Assembly (NCBI GenBank): GCA_002733495.1
Contig: NVVV01000002.1
Span: 23,905 to 87,904 of the forward strand
From: Robiginitomaculum sp.
Lineage (GTDB): Bacteria; Pseudomonadota; Alphaproteobacteria; Caulobacterales; Maricaulaceae
Length of the DNA stretch: 64,000 nt
Direction of reading: 5' to 3'
Position numbers and translations under genes: made by a program. This document shows positions 17,894 through 27,846 of this stretch, one piece after another (position 1 is the first letter of the stretch; each line of letters opens with the position of its first letter). Under the pieces are notes generated by a model, which had not been told where the DNA came from, searched no databases, and saw only the letters and a list, made by a program, of their open reading frames with translations.

Positions 17894-19192
17894 ATGGGTT
17901 GGTGGTTTAAACTGGTTTTGTGGCAGCGCGTTTTGGCGGCTCTGACCCTTGGCGTTATTGTTGGTCTGGCCTTTCGCACCTTTGGCGGTACGATCGTGAC
18001 CGATGGCGTAACCCGCTATCCCGGCGCAGAGTTTATCACCGTCTGGATCAAGCCCTTTGGCACGGCCTTTGTACAATTGATCAAAATGCTGGTGGTGCCG
18101 CTGGTGTTCACCACCCTTGTCACCGGCATTACCTCCATGGGCCATCCGTCAAAGCTCGGCACCATCGGTATTCGTGCATTTTTGCTGTATGTTTTTACCA
18201 CGCTTGTGGCCGTCTCCATCGGCCTTTTTTATGGCACGATATTCAAGCCCGGCTCTGGCGTCGATTTTACCGACGTGGTGCCCAATGTACTGGCCGGCAA
18301 TGCCCCGTCCATGACCGAACGCCTGATCAATATCATCCCGGCCAACCCGATACATGCCCTGTCCAGTGGTGATATGCTGGCCATTATTTTCTTTGCGCTT
18401 TTACTGGGTGTGGCCATTTTGATGGTCGGCAAAAAAGCCAAGCCGGTCGAGGACTTTTTCAAGGGCGCTGTCGAGATTATGTTCAAGATCACCCATTGGG
18501 TGATGGAACTGGCCCCTTACGGCGTTTTTGCCCTGATCACTTGGGTCACCGCCACCAAGGGGGTTGAGACGTTCAGCTCGGTTCTGATGCTGGCGCTGGC
18601 GCTCTATCTTGGCTGCATCACCCATATGGTGCTGATGTATGGTGGCCTGATCAAGCTGGTCTTGCGCCTGCCGCTGATCCGGTTTTTCCGGGGCATTCTG
18701 GATGCGCAAGTAGTGGCCTTTTCCACCTCGACCAGCGCTGGCACTTTGCCTGTGACCATTTCCTGCGTACAGGACAATCTGGGCATCAAGCCGGTTATTG
18801 CCGGCTCCGTCCTGCCGCTGGGGGCGACCATTAACATGGATGGCACCTCGCTCTATCTGGGACTACTGGCCCTCTTTGCCGCCAATGCCTTTGGCATTGA
18901 TGTGTCCATGACCGATTATGTCCTGATCGCCATGACCGCGACGCTGGCCTCCATTGGCACCGCCTCCATCCCTTCGGCGTCCTTGTTCATGCTGGCCATC
19001 GTCCTGCCGGTGATTGGCGTTTCACCAGAGCAAACCGCCCTGATGGTCGGCTTCATCCTGCCGTTTGATCGGCCACTGGATATGATGCGCACCCTGACCA
19101 ATGTCACCGGCGATGCCGCCGTCGCCACCGCCGTGGCCAAATGGGAAGGCGAACTGGACGAAGAGGTCTTTCGCACGGTGGCGAAGGTTTAG
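17894..19192 (+). CDS. Dicarboxylate/amino acid:cation symporter (DAACS family)
   Basis: A 432-aa inner-membrane transporter of the GltP/DctA family. Family marks: KMLVVPLVFTTLVTGI, the serine-rich re-entrant loop STSTSAGTLPVT, the substrate/sodium motif NMDGTSLY, and the C-terminal VTGDAAVATAVAKWEGELD block. The substrate may be glutamate, aspartate or C4-dicarboxylates; sequence does not decide. AGGGGAG lies upstream of the ATG. Confidence 0.95.
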   Translation: MGWWFKLVLWQRVLAALTLGVIVGLAFRTFGGTIVTDGVTRYPGAEFITVWIKPFGTAFVQLIKMLVVPLVFTTLVTGITSMGHPSKLGTIGIRAFLLYVFTTLVAVSIGLFYGTIFKPGSGVDFTDVVPNVLAGNAPSMTERLINIIPANPIHALSSGDMLAIIFFALLLGVAILMVGKKAKPVEDFFKGAVEIMFKITHWVMELAPYGVFALITWVTATKGVETFSSVLMLALALYLGCITHMVLMYGGLIKLVLRLPLIRFFRGILDAQVVAFSTSTSAGTLPVTISCVQDNLGIKPVIAGSVLPLGATINMDGTSLYLGLLALFAANAFGIDVSMTDYVLIAMTATLASIGTASIPSASLFMLAIVLPVIGVSPEQTALMVGFILPFDRPLDMMRTLTNVTGDAAVATAVAKWEGELDEEVFRTVAKV

Positions 19193-19193
19193 A

Positions 19194-19655
19194 TCATACG
19201 GCGCAATTGCGGGCGGTCATTTGTCTGGCTACAGTGTCGATGCGCGCCTCTAATGCTGCTTCCTCCTTCCTTTTGAAGCTCAATTTTTCTTCCTCTGCAC
19301 TACGTTGTCTTCGCAAACGTTTTGTTTTTTCTTCTTGCCTTGAAAAAGTAGTGGAAAGGGTGATCGCTAATTGTGTCGGATTTGCTACCATGCCACTCGG
19401 ATCACGCCGGGCAACACTGACACCAAAGCCAACGGTATTGTTGATAATTCCTGTTGCGCTTTCTCTTATCGCATTTCCAAGTCTGACCAATTCAGTATCA
19501 GAAAATATAATTTCCCCTTTGCGAATTGCCACGCGTTCTGTGAGCTGGATTACTTCCTGAATTATGTGATTTCTATCTTTTTCTAACCTTTCTTTATTGC
19601 TCCGCAATTGTCTACATTTTTGCAAGTCTTCAATTAATGTGTCTGAATTTTTCAT
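19194..19655 (-). CDS. Coiled-coil protein of unknown function
   Basis: A 153-aa highly charged protein with two long predicted coiled coils (about residues 10-50 and 100-140), flanking a short glycine-containing middle part (GIINNTVGFGVSVARRDPSGM). No signal or domain is recognised. GGAG precedes the start. It is convergent with the symporter gene, the stops being almost adjacent. Base composition is more AT-rich than that of its neighbours, which could mean recent acquisition. Confidence 0.5.
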   Translation of the reverse strand: MKNSDTLIEDLQKCRQLRSNKERLEKDRNHIIQEVIQLTERVAIRKGEIIFSDTELVRLGNAIRESATGIINNTVGFGVSVARRDPSGMVANPTQLAITLSTTFSRQEEKTKRLRRQRSAEEEKLSFKRKEEAALEARIDTVARQMTARNCAV

Positions 19656-19821
19656 GCGTGCATGTCTCCACTAACTTTGGGAATGGAAGGTACTGTACAT
19701 TCTCAGATAATTACCATACCGTTTCTAATGCTGAGATGATGTCTGGAAACTACTAATTGCTATAGTTTAAATGCATTGGATTTAAGGTTGGATAAGCTTA
19801 TTTATTCATGGGGTATACATT

Positions 19822-20613
19822 ATGGGTAAAACTGGTCGGTATGGCCTTGGTGTTCTTGCTTTGGTGCTAATCGCCGCATTCATCGGTCTTTTTATACATT
19901 TTCAGAACAAGCCCTCGGTAGAAAAGATGTTCAAACTCTCTACTTTTGACTATTTTCCGTCGAAAGATTTGATGAGCGAAAGTGAATATAAATATTTCCA
20001 AATGGCGCTGGATAATCTTGATTGCGACGTTGCAGATTTACTGCTCAACACCGCCTTTATCCGGCAATACCCCAAAATGAAGCGCCACAGGCTCATACGC
20101 GATTGCGACCACAATAAAGGCTGTTCGGACTGGGAATTTAATGTCGTTAGTATGTTTATTGAATATGGGTATTGCGAGGCCCTGTCGGGGTTTAATAAAG
20201 CTGAATATGAAATTCGCATTCATGACTGGACGCCACCAAAAGCCACCATGACGCTCAGCATTGATGGTCAGGAATACGACAATTACTGGATACAACAACG
20301 CGATTTGTCGCTTATCACGATGGCTGGAATTGCCCAAAATGATTTTGTTCCAGCCCTTCTGAAAATCGCCGATTTATTGCATCATGGTGATGTTTTTGTA
20401 CCCTCAATCGAAATCGAATATTATGTCCTGAACCGCGCCTGTTATGTGGGGTATGAGAAATGCGCGGACCTTGCCCCTAGACTGGCAAAGGTGAAAAGCA
20501 AACTATCTCCGGAACGCGCCGAAAATATCGAACAAAAAGCAAATGCAGAAATGGCCTATGACTCGCCCTATTTGCCCCACTCGTTAAGGACAGGAACATT
20601 AGTCCCTCTTTAA
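19822..20613 (+). CDS. Membrane-anchored periplasmic protein of unknown function
   Basis: A 263-aa protein with an N-terminal uncleaved anchor or signal (residues 7-28) and a soluble part containing seven cysteines, some probably paired. The Cys/Ala/Leu pattern towards the C terminus (YVLNRACYVGYEKCADLAPRLAKVKSKLS) is reminiscent of Sel1/TPR helical repeats, but the repeat is not clear enough to assign. It stands alone between a converging gene and a bidirectional terminator. Composition is AT-rich like the preceding gene. Confidence 0.5.
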   Translation: MGKTGRYGLGVLALVLIAAFIGLFIHFQNKPSVEKMFKLSTFDYFPSKDLMSESEYKYFQMALDNLDCDVADLLLNTAFIRQYPKMKRHRLIRDCDHNKGCSDWEFNVVSMFIEYGYCEALSGFNKAEYEIRIHDWTPPKATMTLSIDGQEYDNYWIQQRDLSLITMAGIAQNDFVPALLKIADLLHHGDVFVPSIEIEYYVLNRACYVGYEKCADLAPRLAKVKSKLSPERAENIEQKANAEMAYDSPYLPHSLRTGTLVPL

Positions 20614-20636
20614 TTGCCAAAACTATCATCAATACA

Positions 20637-20667
20637 AAAAAGGCCGCTCATCCGAGCGGCCTTTTTT
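20637..20667. terminator. Bidirectional terminator between 19822 gene and petC
   Basis: AAAAGGCCGCTC / GAGCGGCCTTTT (about 20638-20649 and 20654-20665) with a 4-base loop is flanked by A and T tracts on both sides. It can end transcripts from both directions. Confidence 0.9.
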
Positions 20668-20691
20668 GATAATTATGATAAGCGATTTGGC

Positions 20692-21498
20692 TTAATGCTC
20701 TACATCGCGCCAAACGGCCTTATAAGAGCCATACATCAGCAGTGCAAAGATGAAGAGATAGATCATTACCATCCAGCCCATGCGTTTGCGCTCTTCCATT
20801 TTTGGGTCAGAGGCCCAAGCCATAAAGGTGACCACATCATGGGCCATCTGCTCGACACTGGCTTTGGTGCCATCGGAATATTCCACCAGATCTTCAAAAA
20901 GCGGCGGCGACATGCCAATTTGCCCGCCCTTAAAGGCCGGGTTGTAATTCATGCCATCGCGTAATTCCACGCCTTCGGGCGCTTCATCTTCATAGCTGGT
21001 CAGGAGACTGTAGATATATTGCGGGCCATGCTCGCGTGCCCGCACCAGCAGCGAAAAGTCAGGCGGCAAAGCCCCGCCATTGGATGCCCGCGCAGCCTGC
21101 TCATTGGCAAAAGGCGAGGGGAAATGATCAAACGGCTTTGCAGGCCGCTCGAACATATCGCCTTCCCTATCCGGACCATCGGTTACGGTAAACATGGCCG
21201 CGATGGCCTTGATCACCGGGTTCTCATTGGCGTTTGGATGCTCTTCGTCATAAAACGGCGCACCCAAATCGCCAAGATTACGAATGGCCACCAAAGACAT
21301 GGAATGACATCCCGAACAGCTTTCCTGATAAATTTGAAAACCGCGCTGGGCTGCTGCCTTGTCATAGGTGCCAAAAACACCTTCAAACGAAAAGTGCTCG
21401 TTCTTCAGCTCTGTGTCCTCGGAGGCAGAAACACTGCCGGCCCCAAGGCCCAGCACAGCCGCCGTCAGTAATATGGCCGTCAGTTTGGATAAACGCAT
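20692..21498 (-). CDS. petC: Cytochrome c1 of the bc1 complex
   Basis: The haem-c subunit of ubiquinol:cytochrome c reductase, anchored in the inner membrane facing the periplasm. The 268-aa protein has a signal peptide (cut near VSA-SED), haem motif CSGCH at residues 61-65, a GMSPPL segment carrying the axial Met, and a C-terminal anchor (MGWMVMIYLFIFALLMYG). The ATG at 21498 has AGGAGG 6 bases upstream; a longer frame to 21570 overlaps petB and is rejected. It is the last gene of petABC. Confidence 0.96.
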   Translation of the reverse strand: MRLSKLTAILLTAAVLGLGAGSVSASEDTELKNEHFSFEGVFGTYDKAAAQRGFQIYQESCSGCHSMSLVAIRNLGDLGAPFYDEEHPNANENPVIKAIAAMFTVTDGPDREGDMFERPAKPFDHFPSPFANEQAARASNGGALPPDFSLLVRAREHGPQYIYSLLTSYEDEAPEGVELRDGMNYNPAFKGGQIGMSPPLFEDLVEYSDGTKASVEQMAHDVVTFMAWASDPKMEERKRMGWMVMIYLFIFALLMYGSYKAVWRDVEH

Positions 21499-21499
21499 C

Positions 21500-22783
21500 T
21501 TAGGCCTCCTTCGGCGCGGATTTAAGAACTGATTTCTCAATGCTTTCGGGACGGGGTTTTGGCTTTTCAACCAGGCCCAGAACCGGCAGGATAACCAGGA
21601 AAAACGCGTAGTAATAAAGCGTCAGGATACGAGCCAGCCACAAAAAGCTAAAGCCGGTAAGCTCGCCTTGCGCATTTTGCCCTGTGGTAAATACCAGATC
21701 CGTTGGTGCCTTTGCCCCGGCCCACCCCAAACCAACGCACACCAGCACAAAGATCAGGAAGAACAGTTTGGCCAGCGGGCGATAGCGCATGGAGCGCACC
21801 TTGGATGTATCCAGCCAGGGCAGGACAAACAGCACGGCAATCGCACCGAACATCACAATCACGCCGCCCAGCTTGTCAGGCACAGCCCGCAGCATGGCGT
21901 AGAACGGCAAATAATACCATTCGGGCACAATGTGCGGCGGTGTCACCATCGGATTGGCACGGATAAAATTATCAGGGTGGCCCAAGGCGTCTGGCATAAA
22001 GAACACAAAAGCAGCGAATACCATCAGAAAAACAATAATCGCAAAACCATCCTTGACCGTGTAATACGGGTGAAACGGCAGGGCATCCTTGTCGACGTCC
22101 TTAACGCTGACGCCGGTGGGGTTGTTATTGCCCGGCACGTGCAGCGCCCAAACGTGCAAAATAACCAGCCCGAGAATAGCAAATGGCAGCACAAAGTGCA
22201 GGCTGAAGAACCTGTTCAGGGTTGGGTTATCAACCGCAAACCCGCCCCAAAGCCAGTTCGTGACAGATTCGCCAACCAGCGGAATGGCACTAAAGAGGTT
22301 GGTGATTACCGTGGCACCCCAAAAGGACATCTGGCCCCAGGGCAACACATAGCCCATAAAGCCTGTGGCCATCATCAGCAGGTAAATCACCACGCCAACA
22401 ATCCACAACACCTCGCGCGGCGATTTGTACGAGCCATAATAAATGCCCCGGAACATGTGAATATAAACAGCCAGGAACATCATAGAGGCCCCCACCGCGT
22501 GCATGGGTTGCAACATCCAGCCAAAGTTCACATCGCGATTGATGTGCTGAACGCTGTCATAAGCCATATCGACATGGGGCACATAATGCATGGCCAGAAT
22601 GATGCCGGTAATGATCTGGCTCATTAGGACTACGGCGAGAATAGCGCCAAAGGTCCACCAGTAATTCAGGTTTCTAGGTGTTGGGAAGACGAACGTGTCA
22701 TAGCCAAGCCGAATAATCGGCAGGCGTGCATCCATCCATTTTTCAAAGCCCGATTTGGGGTCGTATCCAGGATAACCGCTCAT
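21500..22783 (-). CDS. petB: Cytochrome b of the bc1 complex
   Basis: The membrane core of the bc1 complex, holding haems bL and bH and both quinone sites. The 427-aa protein shows the expected His pairs ([39 protein letters not shown]), the Qo-site PPEWY equivalent written as [14 protein letters not shown], and eight membrane helices. One base separates its stop from the petC start. It is co-transcribed with petA upstream and petC downstream. Confidence 0.97.
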   Translation of the reverse strand: MSGYPGYDPKSGFEKWMDARLPIIRLGYDTFVFPTPRNLNYWWTFGAILAVVLMSQIITGIILAMHYVPHVDMAYDSVQHINRDVNFGWMLQPMHAVGASMMFLAVYIHMFRGIYYGSYKSPREVLWIVGVVIYLLMMATGFMGYVLPWGQMSFWGATVITNLFSAIPLVGESVTNWLWGGFAVDNPTLNRFFSLHFVLPFAILGLVILHVWALHVPGNNNPTGVSVKDVDKDALPFHPYYTVKDGFAIIVFLMVFAAFVFFMPDALGHPDNFIRANPMVTPPHIVPEWYYLPFYAMLRAVPDKLGGVIVMFGAIAVLFVLPWLDTSKVRSMRYRPLAKLFFLIFVLVCVGLGWAGAKAPTDLVFTTGQNAQGELTGFSFLWLARILTLYYYAFFLVILPVLGLVEKPKPRPESIEKSVLKSAPKEA

Positions 22784-22791
22784 AATGTCCC

Positions 22792-23361
22792 CTATCCGAT
22801 TTTAACAAGAGTGTCGGTGAGATATTGGTAAGGTGGCAAATAAAGATTTTTTGGTGCCGGGCCTTTGCGAATGCGTCCCGCCGAATCATAGTGCGAGCCA
22901 TGACAGGGGCAGAACCAGCCATCATAACTGCCCGCACCATCACCAATTGGCACACAGCCAAGGTGGGTGCAGATACCAATCATGATCAAATATTCCGGCT
23001 TTAACTTGCCATCCAGATCCGGCAACAGACGTTGTTCGTCGGTTTGCGGATCGCGCAAAGTCGAAATGTCGACGGCGCGGGCCTCGTCAATTTCCTTTTG
23101 CGTCCGGTACCGCACAAAGACAGGCTTGCCCTGCCATTTGACGATGATTTGCTGCCCTTTTTCAACGCTGGACAAATCCAGTTCGGTGGTCGAGAGCGCC
23201 TTGGTATCAGCCGCAGGGTTCATCTGGTCGATCAATGGCCAAGCATAAAGCCCCGCCCCCACAGCGCCAGCGGCGCCCGTGGCGATATAGATGAAATCTC
23301 TGCGGCTTGGGTTTTGGATAGGCGTTGAGACAGTTTCAGCCACGACGGTAACCTCTTGCAT
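22792..23361 (-). CDS. petA: Rieske iron-sulfur subunit of the bc1 complex
   Basis: The 189-aa [2Fe-2S] subunit that takes electrons from ubiquinol to cytochrome c1. Cluster ligands are in CTHLGC (Cys131, His133) and CPCHGS (Cys151, His154), with the disulfide cysteines at 136 and 153. The N terminus carries a twin-Arg signal-anchor ([19 protein letters not shown]), as expected for a Tat-exported Rieske protein. The ATG at 23361 is preferred over a GTG three codons earlier. It is the first gene of petABC and divergent from hemF, with 297 bases between that hold no other gene. Confidence 0.97.
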   Translation of the reverse strand: MQEVTVVAETVSTPIQNPSRRDFIYIATGAAGAVGAGLYAWPLIDQMNPAADTKALSTTELDLSSVEKGQQIIVKWQGKPVFVRYRTQKEIDEARAVDISTLRDPQTDEQRLLPDLDGKLKPEYLIMIGICTHLGCVPIGDGAGSYDGWFCPCHGSHYDSAGRIRKGPAPKNLYLPPYQYLTDTLVKIG

Positions 23362-23658
23362 CAGATGCACCAGAACAACAAACCACGCCGCCGACTCTCT
23401 GGCACACTGGCCGGAGCGTGTTAGTCACACTATGAAAAGACGTTCTGTTTCTCATTTGACCACAGGCCAGCCGACACAAACGCCCCCCACAGAACACTTC
23501 TCAATAGCGGGATAAATTGTGCCGCGCATTTATTCAACCGCCCCGAGGCAAAAGAGATCAAAATTCTGCCCTTTTACGCAGCCACACCGCCAAAAATGCA
23601 TAGTTTATGGTCGCAAGGGGCGCTATGGCGCGCTACCAACGCAAATCAGGAGTAAGCC

Positions 23659-24531
23659 ATGTCGAATATAGAATCACAAAAATCCGCCGCCAGTACCTGG
23701 TTTTCCACCCTGCAGAAGCGCATTTGCGCCGCGCTGGAAGAACTGGAGGTGACGGCAGACCCGGCGCTTTATGAGGGCGAGCCGGGCCGTTTTGTCAAAA
23801 CGCCCTGGAAACGCGGCGATGGCAAGGTGGACCTTGGCGGCGGCACGGCGGCACTGCTTAAAGGGCGATTGTTTGAAAAAGCTGGCGTGCATGTGTCGCA
23901 AGTTTGGGGCGAATTTTCTGACGAATTTCGCGGCCAGATCCCTGGCACCGAGGATGATCCATCCTTTTGGGCGGCAGGCATTTCCCTGATCATCCACCCC
24001 ACAAACCCGCGTATTCCGGCGGTGCACATGAACACCCGTTTTATTGCCACCACAACGTGCTGGTTTGGCGGCGGCGCGGACCTGACCCCGGTGCTGGACG
24101 TGGACCGGCGTAAAGAAGCCCCCGACACGCTGGCTTTTCATCGGGCCATGAAGGCAGCCTGCGATGACCACAAATCCGGCGATTACCAGGCCTATCAAGC
24201 CTGGTGTGATCGCTATTTTTATTTGCCCCACCGGGACGAGCCACGCGGCACGGGCGGCATTTTCTATGATCGCCTGCAAAACAATTGGGACGATGACTTT
24301 GCCTTTACCAAAGCCGTGGGCGAAGCCTTCCTCGAGGTTTACCCCACCATTGTCGCCGGGCGCATGGACGAGAAATGGAGCGAAGCAGAGCGCGAAGAAC
24401 AACTCATCCGCCGGGGCCGCTATGTCGAGTTCAACCTGCTTTATGATCGTGGCACCACCTTTGGCCTGAAAACCGGCGGCAATGTCGCCACCATTTTGTC
24501 CTCCATGCCGCCCGTGGTGAAATGGCCCTAA
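23659..24531 (+). CDS. hemF: Aerobic coproporphyrinogen III oxidase
   Basis: An oxygen-dependent oxidase that turns coproporphyrinogen III into protoporphyrinogen IX in haem synthesis. The 290-aa protein has the conserved [10 protein letters not shown] block, HMNTRFI, the [19 protein letters not shown] signature and the C-terminal [30 protein letters not shown] stands 7 bases before the ATG. Its position facing petABC suggests that haem and cytochrome supply may be co-ordinated, but no FNR- or FixK-like site (TTGAT-N4-ATCAA) was found between them. Confidence 0.97.
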   Translation: MSNIESQKSAASTWFSTLQKRICAALEELEVTADPALYEGEPGRFVKTPWKRGDGKVDLGGGTAALLKGRLFEKAGVHVSQVWGEFSDEFRGQIPGTEDDPSFWAAGISLIIHPTNPRIPAVHMNTRFIATTTCWFGGGADLTPVLDVDRRKEAPDTLAFHRAMKAACDDHKSGDYQAYQAWCDRYFYLPHRDEPRGTGGIFYDRLQNNWDDDFAFTKAVGEAFLEVYPTIVAGRMDEKWSEAEREEQLIRRGRYVEFNLLYDRGTTFGLKTGGNVATILSSMPPVVKWP

Positions 24532-24847
24532 CATCGCGTCTGGATTGGGCCTGCCCTTTCTGAACTTCCTCATCCTGAGCTTGTCGAAGGACGAATGGTG
24601 AAGGATGATAAAACTCAAACTCAGGGTCCCCGGGCGCAAGACCCGGGGTCCACATGAGATTCAGCATGGATCCCGGATAAGGCTGACGCCTTTCCGGGAA
24701 CCCTAAAGAGGAAAACACCCTCATCTTCGGCTTGCCCGAAGGATAGAAGATTAAATACAAACCTCATCCTGAGGGATTGCGCAGCAATCGTCTCGAAGGA
24801 TGAAGGACTGGATTGCCGGGATAAACCCGGCAATGACAACAAAGTCC
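24532..24847. repeat. Gene-free patch of REP-like palindromes
   Basis: This 316-base stretch after hemF codes for nothing convincing. It holds several dyads: a TCATCCTGAG..CGAAGGACGA element (24570-24594), GGTCCCCGGG..CCCGGGGTCC (24625-24651, one mismatch), TCCCGGA..TCCGGGA (24671-24699), TCATCCTGAG..CTCGAAGGATGA with an inner ATTGC-gca-GCAAT (24764-24803), and ATTGCCGGG-ataaa-CCCGGCAAT (24812-24834). The last is flanked by TGG and GAC as in the pair at 32 kb. Such mosaics are typical of dispersed intergenic repeats of alphaproteobacteria. Confidence 0.75.
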
Positions 24848-25879
24848 CTACTCCCACGCCCCAAACAACTTAGACAGCTTCAACCCCTGGCCCTGATAGT
24901 TGGAGCCGGTGGCGCCATAAAGCGCGGCGGGGGTTTGGCGCATGGGTTCAAACACCAGTTTGGCTACCGTTTGGCCGTCTTCCAGGATAAACGGCACGTC
25001 GCGGCCCCGCACCTCCAGCACCGCCTTGGCCCCGGCACCGCCCGCGCCATCAAAGCCAAAGCCCGGATCAAAAAATCCGGCATAATGAACGCGAAATTCG
25101 CCAATTTCGGGCGCGATGGGGGCCATTTCGGCGGCCATGTCCGGGGGGATGCAAATCGCTTCTTTGGAGGCCAAAATATAAAATTCACCGGGATCGAGGA
25201 TCAATTGGCCGTCTCTGGGGCTGAGCGCCTCCCAAAAATCACGCGGATCATGACCACCGATTTTACGCAAATCCAGCACCCCCGCATGACGCTTGGCGCG
25301 ATAGCCGACCAGCGCATCGGGGCAAAGCGCCAAAGACACATCCAGCGCGTGCAAGGGCGTGGCCGGCGCATCTCCATCGCCTTTTTGGCGCAGGCGAATT
25401 TGCGCCAATCGGTCACCCGGGCGCACCAAAATGGAGAACGTGCGCGGGCTGATCTCCAGCCACAGGCCGCCCGTGTAACCCGGCGCAATAGTATCAAACG
25501 ATGTGGCCCCATCGGTAATGACCCGGGTGAACACATCAATACGCCCGGTCGAGCTTTTGGGATTGGTGCGCGCCGCCATATCGCCCGGCAGGTTAAGCGC
25601 CTCTTGTAAAGGCACCAGATAGATACAGCCGGTTTCCAGAACCGCGCCGGGGGACAAGTCAATTTTATGCATGACCAGTGGCGGGGCAAGCCGCGAGGCC
25701 ACCGAAACATCCCGCCCCGGCAAAAAGCTGGCGCGCAGACGATAGGCAGTGCGGCCCAAACGCAAATCCATGCTGGCGGGCTGGATCTGGTCTGCGTCCA
25801 GCGGTGTCTGGGCGCTGATCACGCCTTTGCGCACACAGGCTTGAATTTGCTGATCGGCAAGAATTCTGGCTGTCTTCAT
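24848..25879 (-). CDS. dcd: dCTP deaminase, long two-domain form
   Basis: Deaminates dCTP to dUTP for thymidylate synthesis. The 343-aa protein is about twice the usual dCTP deaminase length and contains two dUTPase-fold halves; the first has ARTNPKSSTGRIDVFTRV, the second MAAEMAPIAPEIGEFRVHYAGFFDPGFGF (given here as MAAEMAPIAPEIGEF and HYAGFFDPGFGF). This fused form (PF06559-like) is common in alphaproteobacteria. The ATG at 25879 has GGAG 12 bases upstream; an in-frame start at 25933 is less likely. It is divergent from apaG. Confidence 0.9.
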   Translation of the reverse strand: MKTARILADQQIQACVRKGVISAQTPLDADQIQPASMDLRLGRTAYRLRASFLPGRDVSVASRLAPPLVMHKIDLSPGAVLETGCIYLVPLQEALNLPGDMAARTNPKSSTGRIDVFTRVITDGATSFDTIAPGYTGGLWLEISPRTFSILVRPGDRLAQIRLRQKGDGDAPATPLHALDVSLALCPDALVGYRAKRHAGVLDLRKIGGHDPRDFWEALSPRDGQLILDPGEFYILASKEAICIPPDMAAEMAPIAPEIGEFRVHYAGFFDPGFGFDGAGGAGAKAVLEVRGRDVPFILEDGQTVAKLVFEPMRQTPAALYGATGSNYQGQGLKLSKLFGAWE

Positions 25880-25972
25880 GGGTGCGGTGCTCTCCTTAAT
25901 GTGAAGCAGACGCGATTCGTTCCCCGCACGCAAGCGCTTGATGATCGAGGCGAATTAGGGTGAAGTGCGCTC

Positions 25973-26368
25973 ATGACCTGGGAAAAGACCACAAATGGTA
26001 TTTTGATCCGCGCCACACCTCATTTTCTGGATGACCGTTCGGATGTCGAGGCAGGGCGCTTTGTCTGGGCCTATCAGATCGAGATTGAAAACCGCAGCGC
26101 CCAGCAGGTGCAATTGCTGAACCGATATTGGCGCATTACCGATGCCAATGGCCGTGCCGAAGAGATTTTTGGCCAGGGTGTGGTTGGGGAACAACCCGTG
26201 CTGGCGCCTGCGGCCACGTACCGCTATACATCGGGCGCGCCCTTAATGACGCCTTCGGGCCTGATGGAAGGCTATTATGAAATGCAAAGCGAGACCGGCG
26301 AGCCTTTTCGTGCCCTTATTCCGCTTTTTTCTCTGGACAGCCCCCATGACACCGCCAGCAAACATTAA
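25973..26368 (+). CDS. apaG: ApaG/CorD protein
   Basis: A 131-aa single-domain Ig-like protein of the ApaG family, implicated in cobalt/magnesium resistance in enterobacteria, with unclear biochemical role. Family blocks are RFVWAYQIEIENRS, LLNRYWRITDANG, GVVGEQPVLAP and the glycine-rich region around SGAPLMTPSGLMEGYY. It lies 29 bases before trkH, probably on the same transcript. Confidence 0.95.
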   Translation: MTWEKTTNGILIRATPHFLDDRSDVEAGRFVWAYQIEIENRSAQQVQLLNRYWRITDANGRAEEIFGQGVVGEQPVLAPAATYRYTSGAPLMTPSGLMEGYYEMQSETGEPFRALIPLFSLDSPHDTASKH

Positions 26369-26397
26369 CGCGATCCGCCTCATGCATTGGCTCCCTT

Positions 26398-27846
26398 ATG
26401 AATAGCGCGCGGTCTGTCTCCCTGATTATCGGCGCCTTGCTGATCCTGTTGGGGGCTTTCATGCTGCCCCCCATGATTATCGACTTTGTCACCGGGTCGG
26501 ATGAATGGCGCAGCTTTGCCACGGCGTCGGCGCTAACGCTGTTTGCCGGGGCAATTTTAATGCTGGTGGCGCGCGGCGGACAATTGCGCATGAATTTACG
26601 CGCCGCCTTTATCCTGACCACGTTTTCCTGGGCGATTATGGCCGTTTTTGCCACCTTGCCCTTTATCCTCAGCCAGACCCCCATGTCTTTTACTGATGCC
26701 TATTTCGAGAGCATGTCGGGCCTGACCACCACCGGCTCAACGGTGATGAGCGGGCTGGACGATATGCCCAAGGGCATCTTGTTATGGCGCGCCATCCTGC
26801 AATGGATTGGCGGGGTGGGTATTATCATTGTGGCGCTGGCGGTTCTTCCCATGCTGAAAGTGGGCGGGATGCAATTGTTTCGTGCCGAATGGTTTGAACC
26901 CATGGGCAAGGTTTTGCCCCGCGCCCAAGCCATCGCCATTGGCATTGGCGCGGCCTATGTGGGCCTGACCATGCTGTGCGCCGGGGTCTATTGGATGTTG
27001 GGTGTTGATGCGTTTGACGCCATCTGCCTTTCCATGACGACACTTTCCACTGGCGGTTTTGCCAATTCCGACGCCTCGTTTGCCGCCTATGCCGATGGCG
27101 GGGCCGACATTGCCGGCAGTGTCTTCATGACCCTGGCTGCCATGCCCTTTGCCACCTACATTCTGGCCATGCGCGGGGATATTTCTTCCCTGTGGCGCAA
27201 TGCCCAGACCCGGGGCTTTCTTGGCCTGTTGGCGGTGGTCATTATCGGCATGAGCTTTTACATGGAAATGACGAACCATGAGGGCCTGGCCCATCCCATT
27301 CGTCTGGCCATGTTTAACGTAATTTCGATCACCACGGGCACCGGCTACGGGTTTGGTGATTACCAGCTTTGGGGGCCCATGGCGGCGCCGGTGTTTTTTG
27401 TGCTGATGTTCATTGGCGGCTGCGCCGGGTCCACATCGTGCAGCATCAAGATTTTCCGCTTTCAGGTGGCCATTGAGGGTCTGCGGGTGTTTGTGCGCAA
27501 AATGCTCAACCCCCATCTGGTCAGCCCCTTGCGTTATAACGGCGTGCCTTTGCCCGAAAGCGCGCTGTATTCCGTTTTGAACTTCTTTTTTGTATTCTTT
27601 GCCTGCTTTGCCCTGGCCACACTGGCCCTGTCCTTTGCCGGGCTGGACACCACCACCGCCATTTCCAGCGCCGCCACCTCCATTACCAATGTGGGACCGG
27701 GGCTAGGCAATCTTGTTGGCCCGGCAGGTAATTTTTCGCCGCTGCCTGATACTGCCAAATGGGTGATGTCGATCACCATGCTGGTGGGACGGCTGGAGCT
27801 GTTTACCGTGCTCGTGCTTTTCCTGCCGCGTTTCTGGATCAGCTAG
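26398..27846 (+). CDS. trkH: Potassium uptake protein TrkH
   Basis: The 482-aa membrane pore subunit of the Trk potassium system. The four P-loops with their filter glycines are visible: GLTTTGSTV, TLSTGGFAN, SITTGTGYGF and TSITNVGPGLGN. About ten hydrophobic segments surround them, and QWIGGVGIIIVALAVLP is a typical TrkH block. The partner TrkA is not in this window. It ends convergently with the VOC gene, overlapping by 4 bases. Confidence 0.96.
   Translation: MNSARSVSLIIGALLILLGAFMLPPMIIDFVTGSDEWRSFATASALTLFAGAILMLVARGGQLRMNLRAAFILTTFSWAIMAVFATLPFILSQTPMSFTDAYFESMSGLTTTGSTVMSGLDDMPKGILLWRAILQWIGGVGIIIVALAVLPMLKVGGMQLFRAEWFEPMGKVLPRAQAIAIGIGAAYVGLTMLCAGVYWMLGVDAFDAICLSMTTLSTGGFANSDASFAAYADGGADIAGSVFMTLAAMPFATYILAMRGDISSLWRNAQTRGFLGLLAVVIIGMSFYMEMTNHEGLAHPIRLAMFNVISITTGTGYGFGDYQLWGPMAAPVFFVLMFIGGCAGSTSCSIKIFRFQVAIEGLRVFVRKMLNPHLVSPLRYNGVPLPESALYSVLNFFFVFFACFALATLALSFAGLDTTTAISSAATSITNVGPGLGNLVGPAGNFSPLPDTAKWVMSITMLVGRLELFTVLVLFLPRFWIS

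Noticed and set aside
21668..22627. 319-codon plus-strand frame
   Set aside because: It is antisense to cytochrome b, which is certain; the His/Asn-rich translation has no family resemblance.
23362..23658. FNR/FixK box between petABC and hemF
   Set aside because: No TTGAT-N4-ATCAA or close variant was found in either direction.
24431..24857. Overlapping minus-strand frames after hemF
   Set aside because: They translate the REP-like palindromes (LRQAQDE-type sequence), a known source of false proteins.
26782..27516. 244-codon minus-strand frame
   Set aside because: Antisense to trkH; His/Gly-rich translation of a membrane gene's complement.
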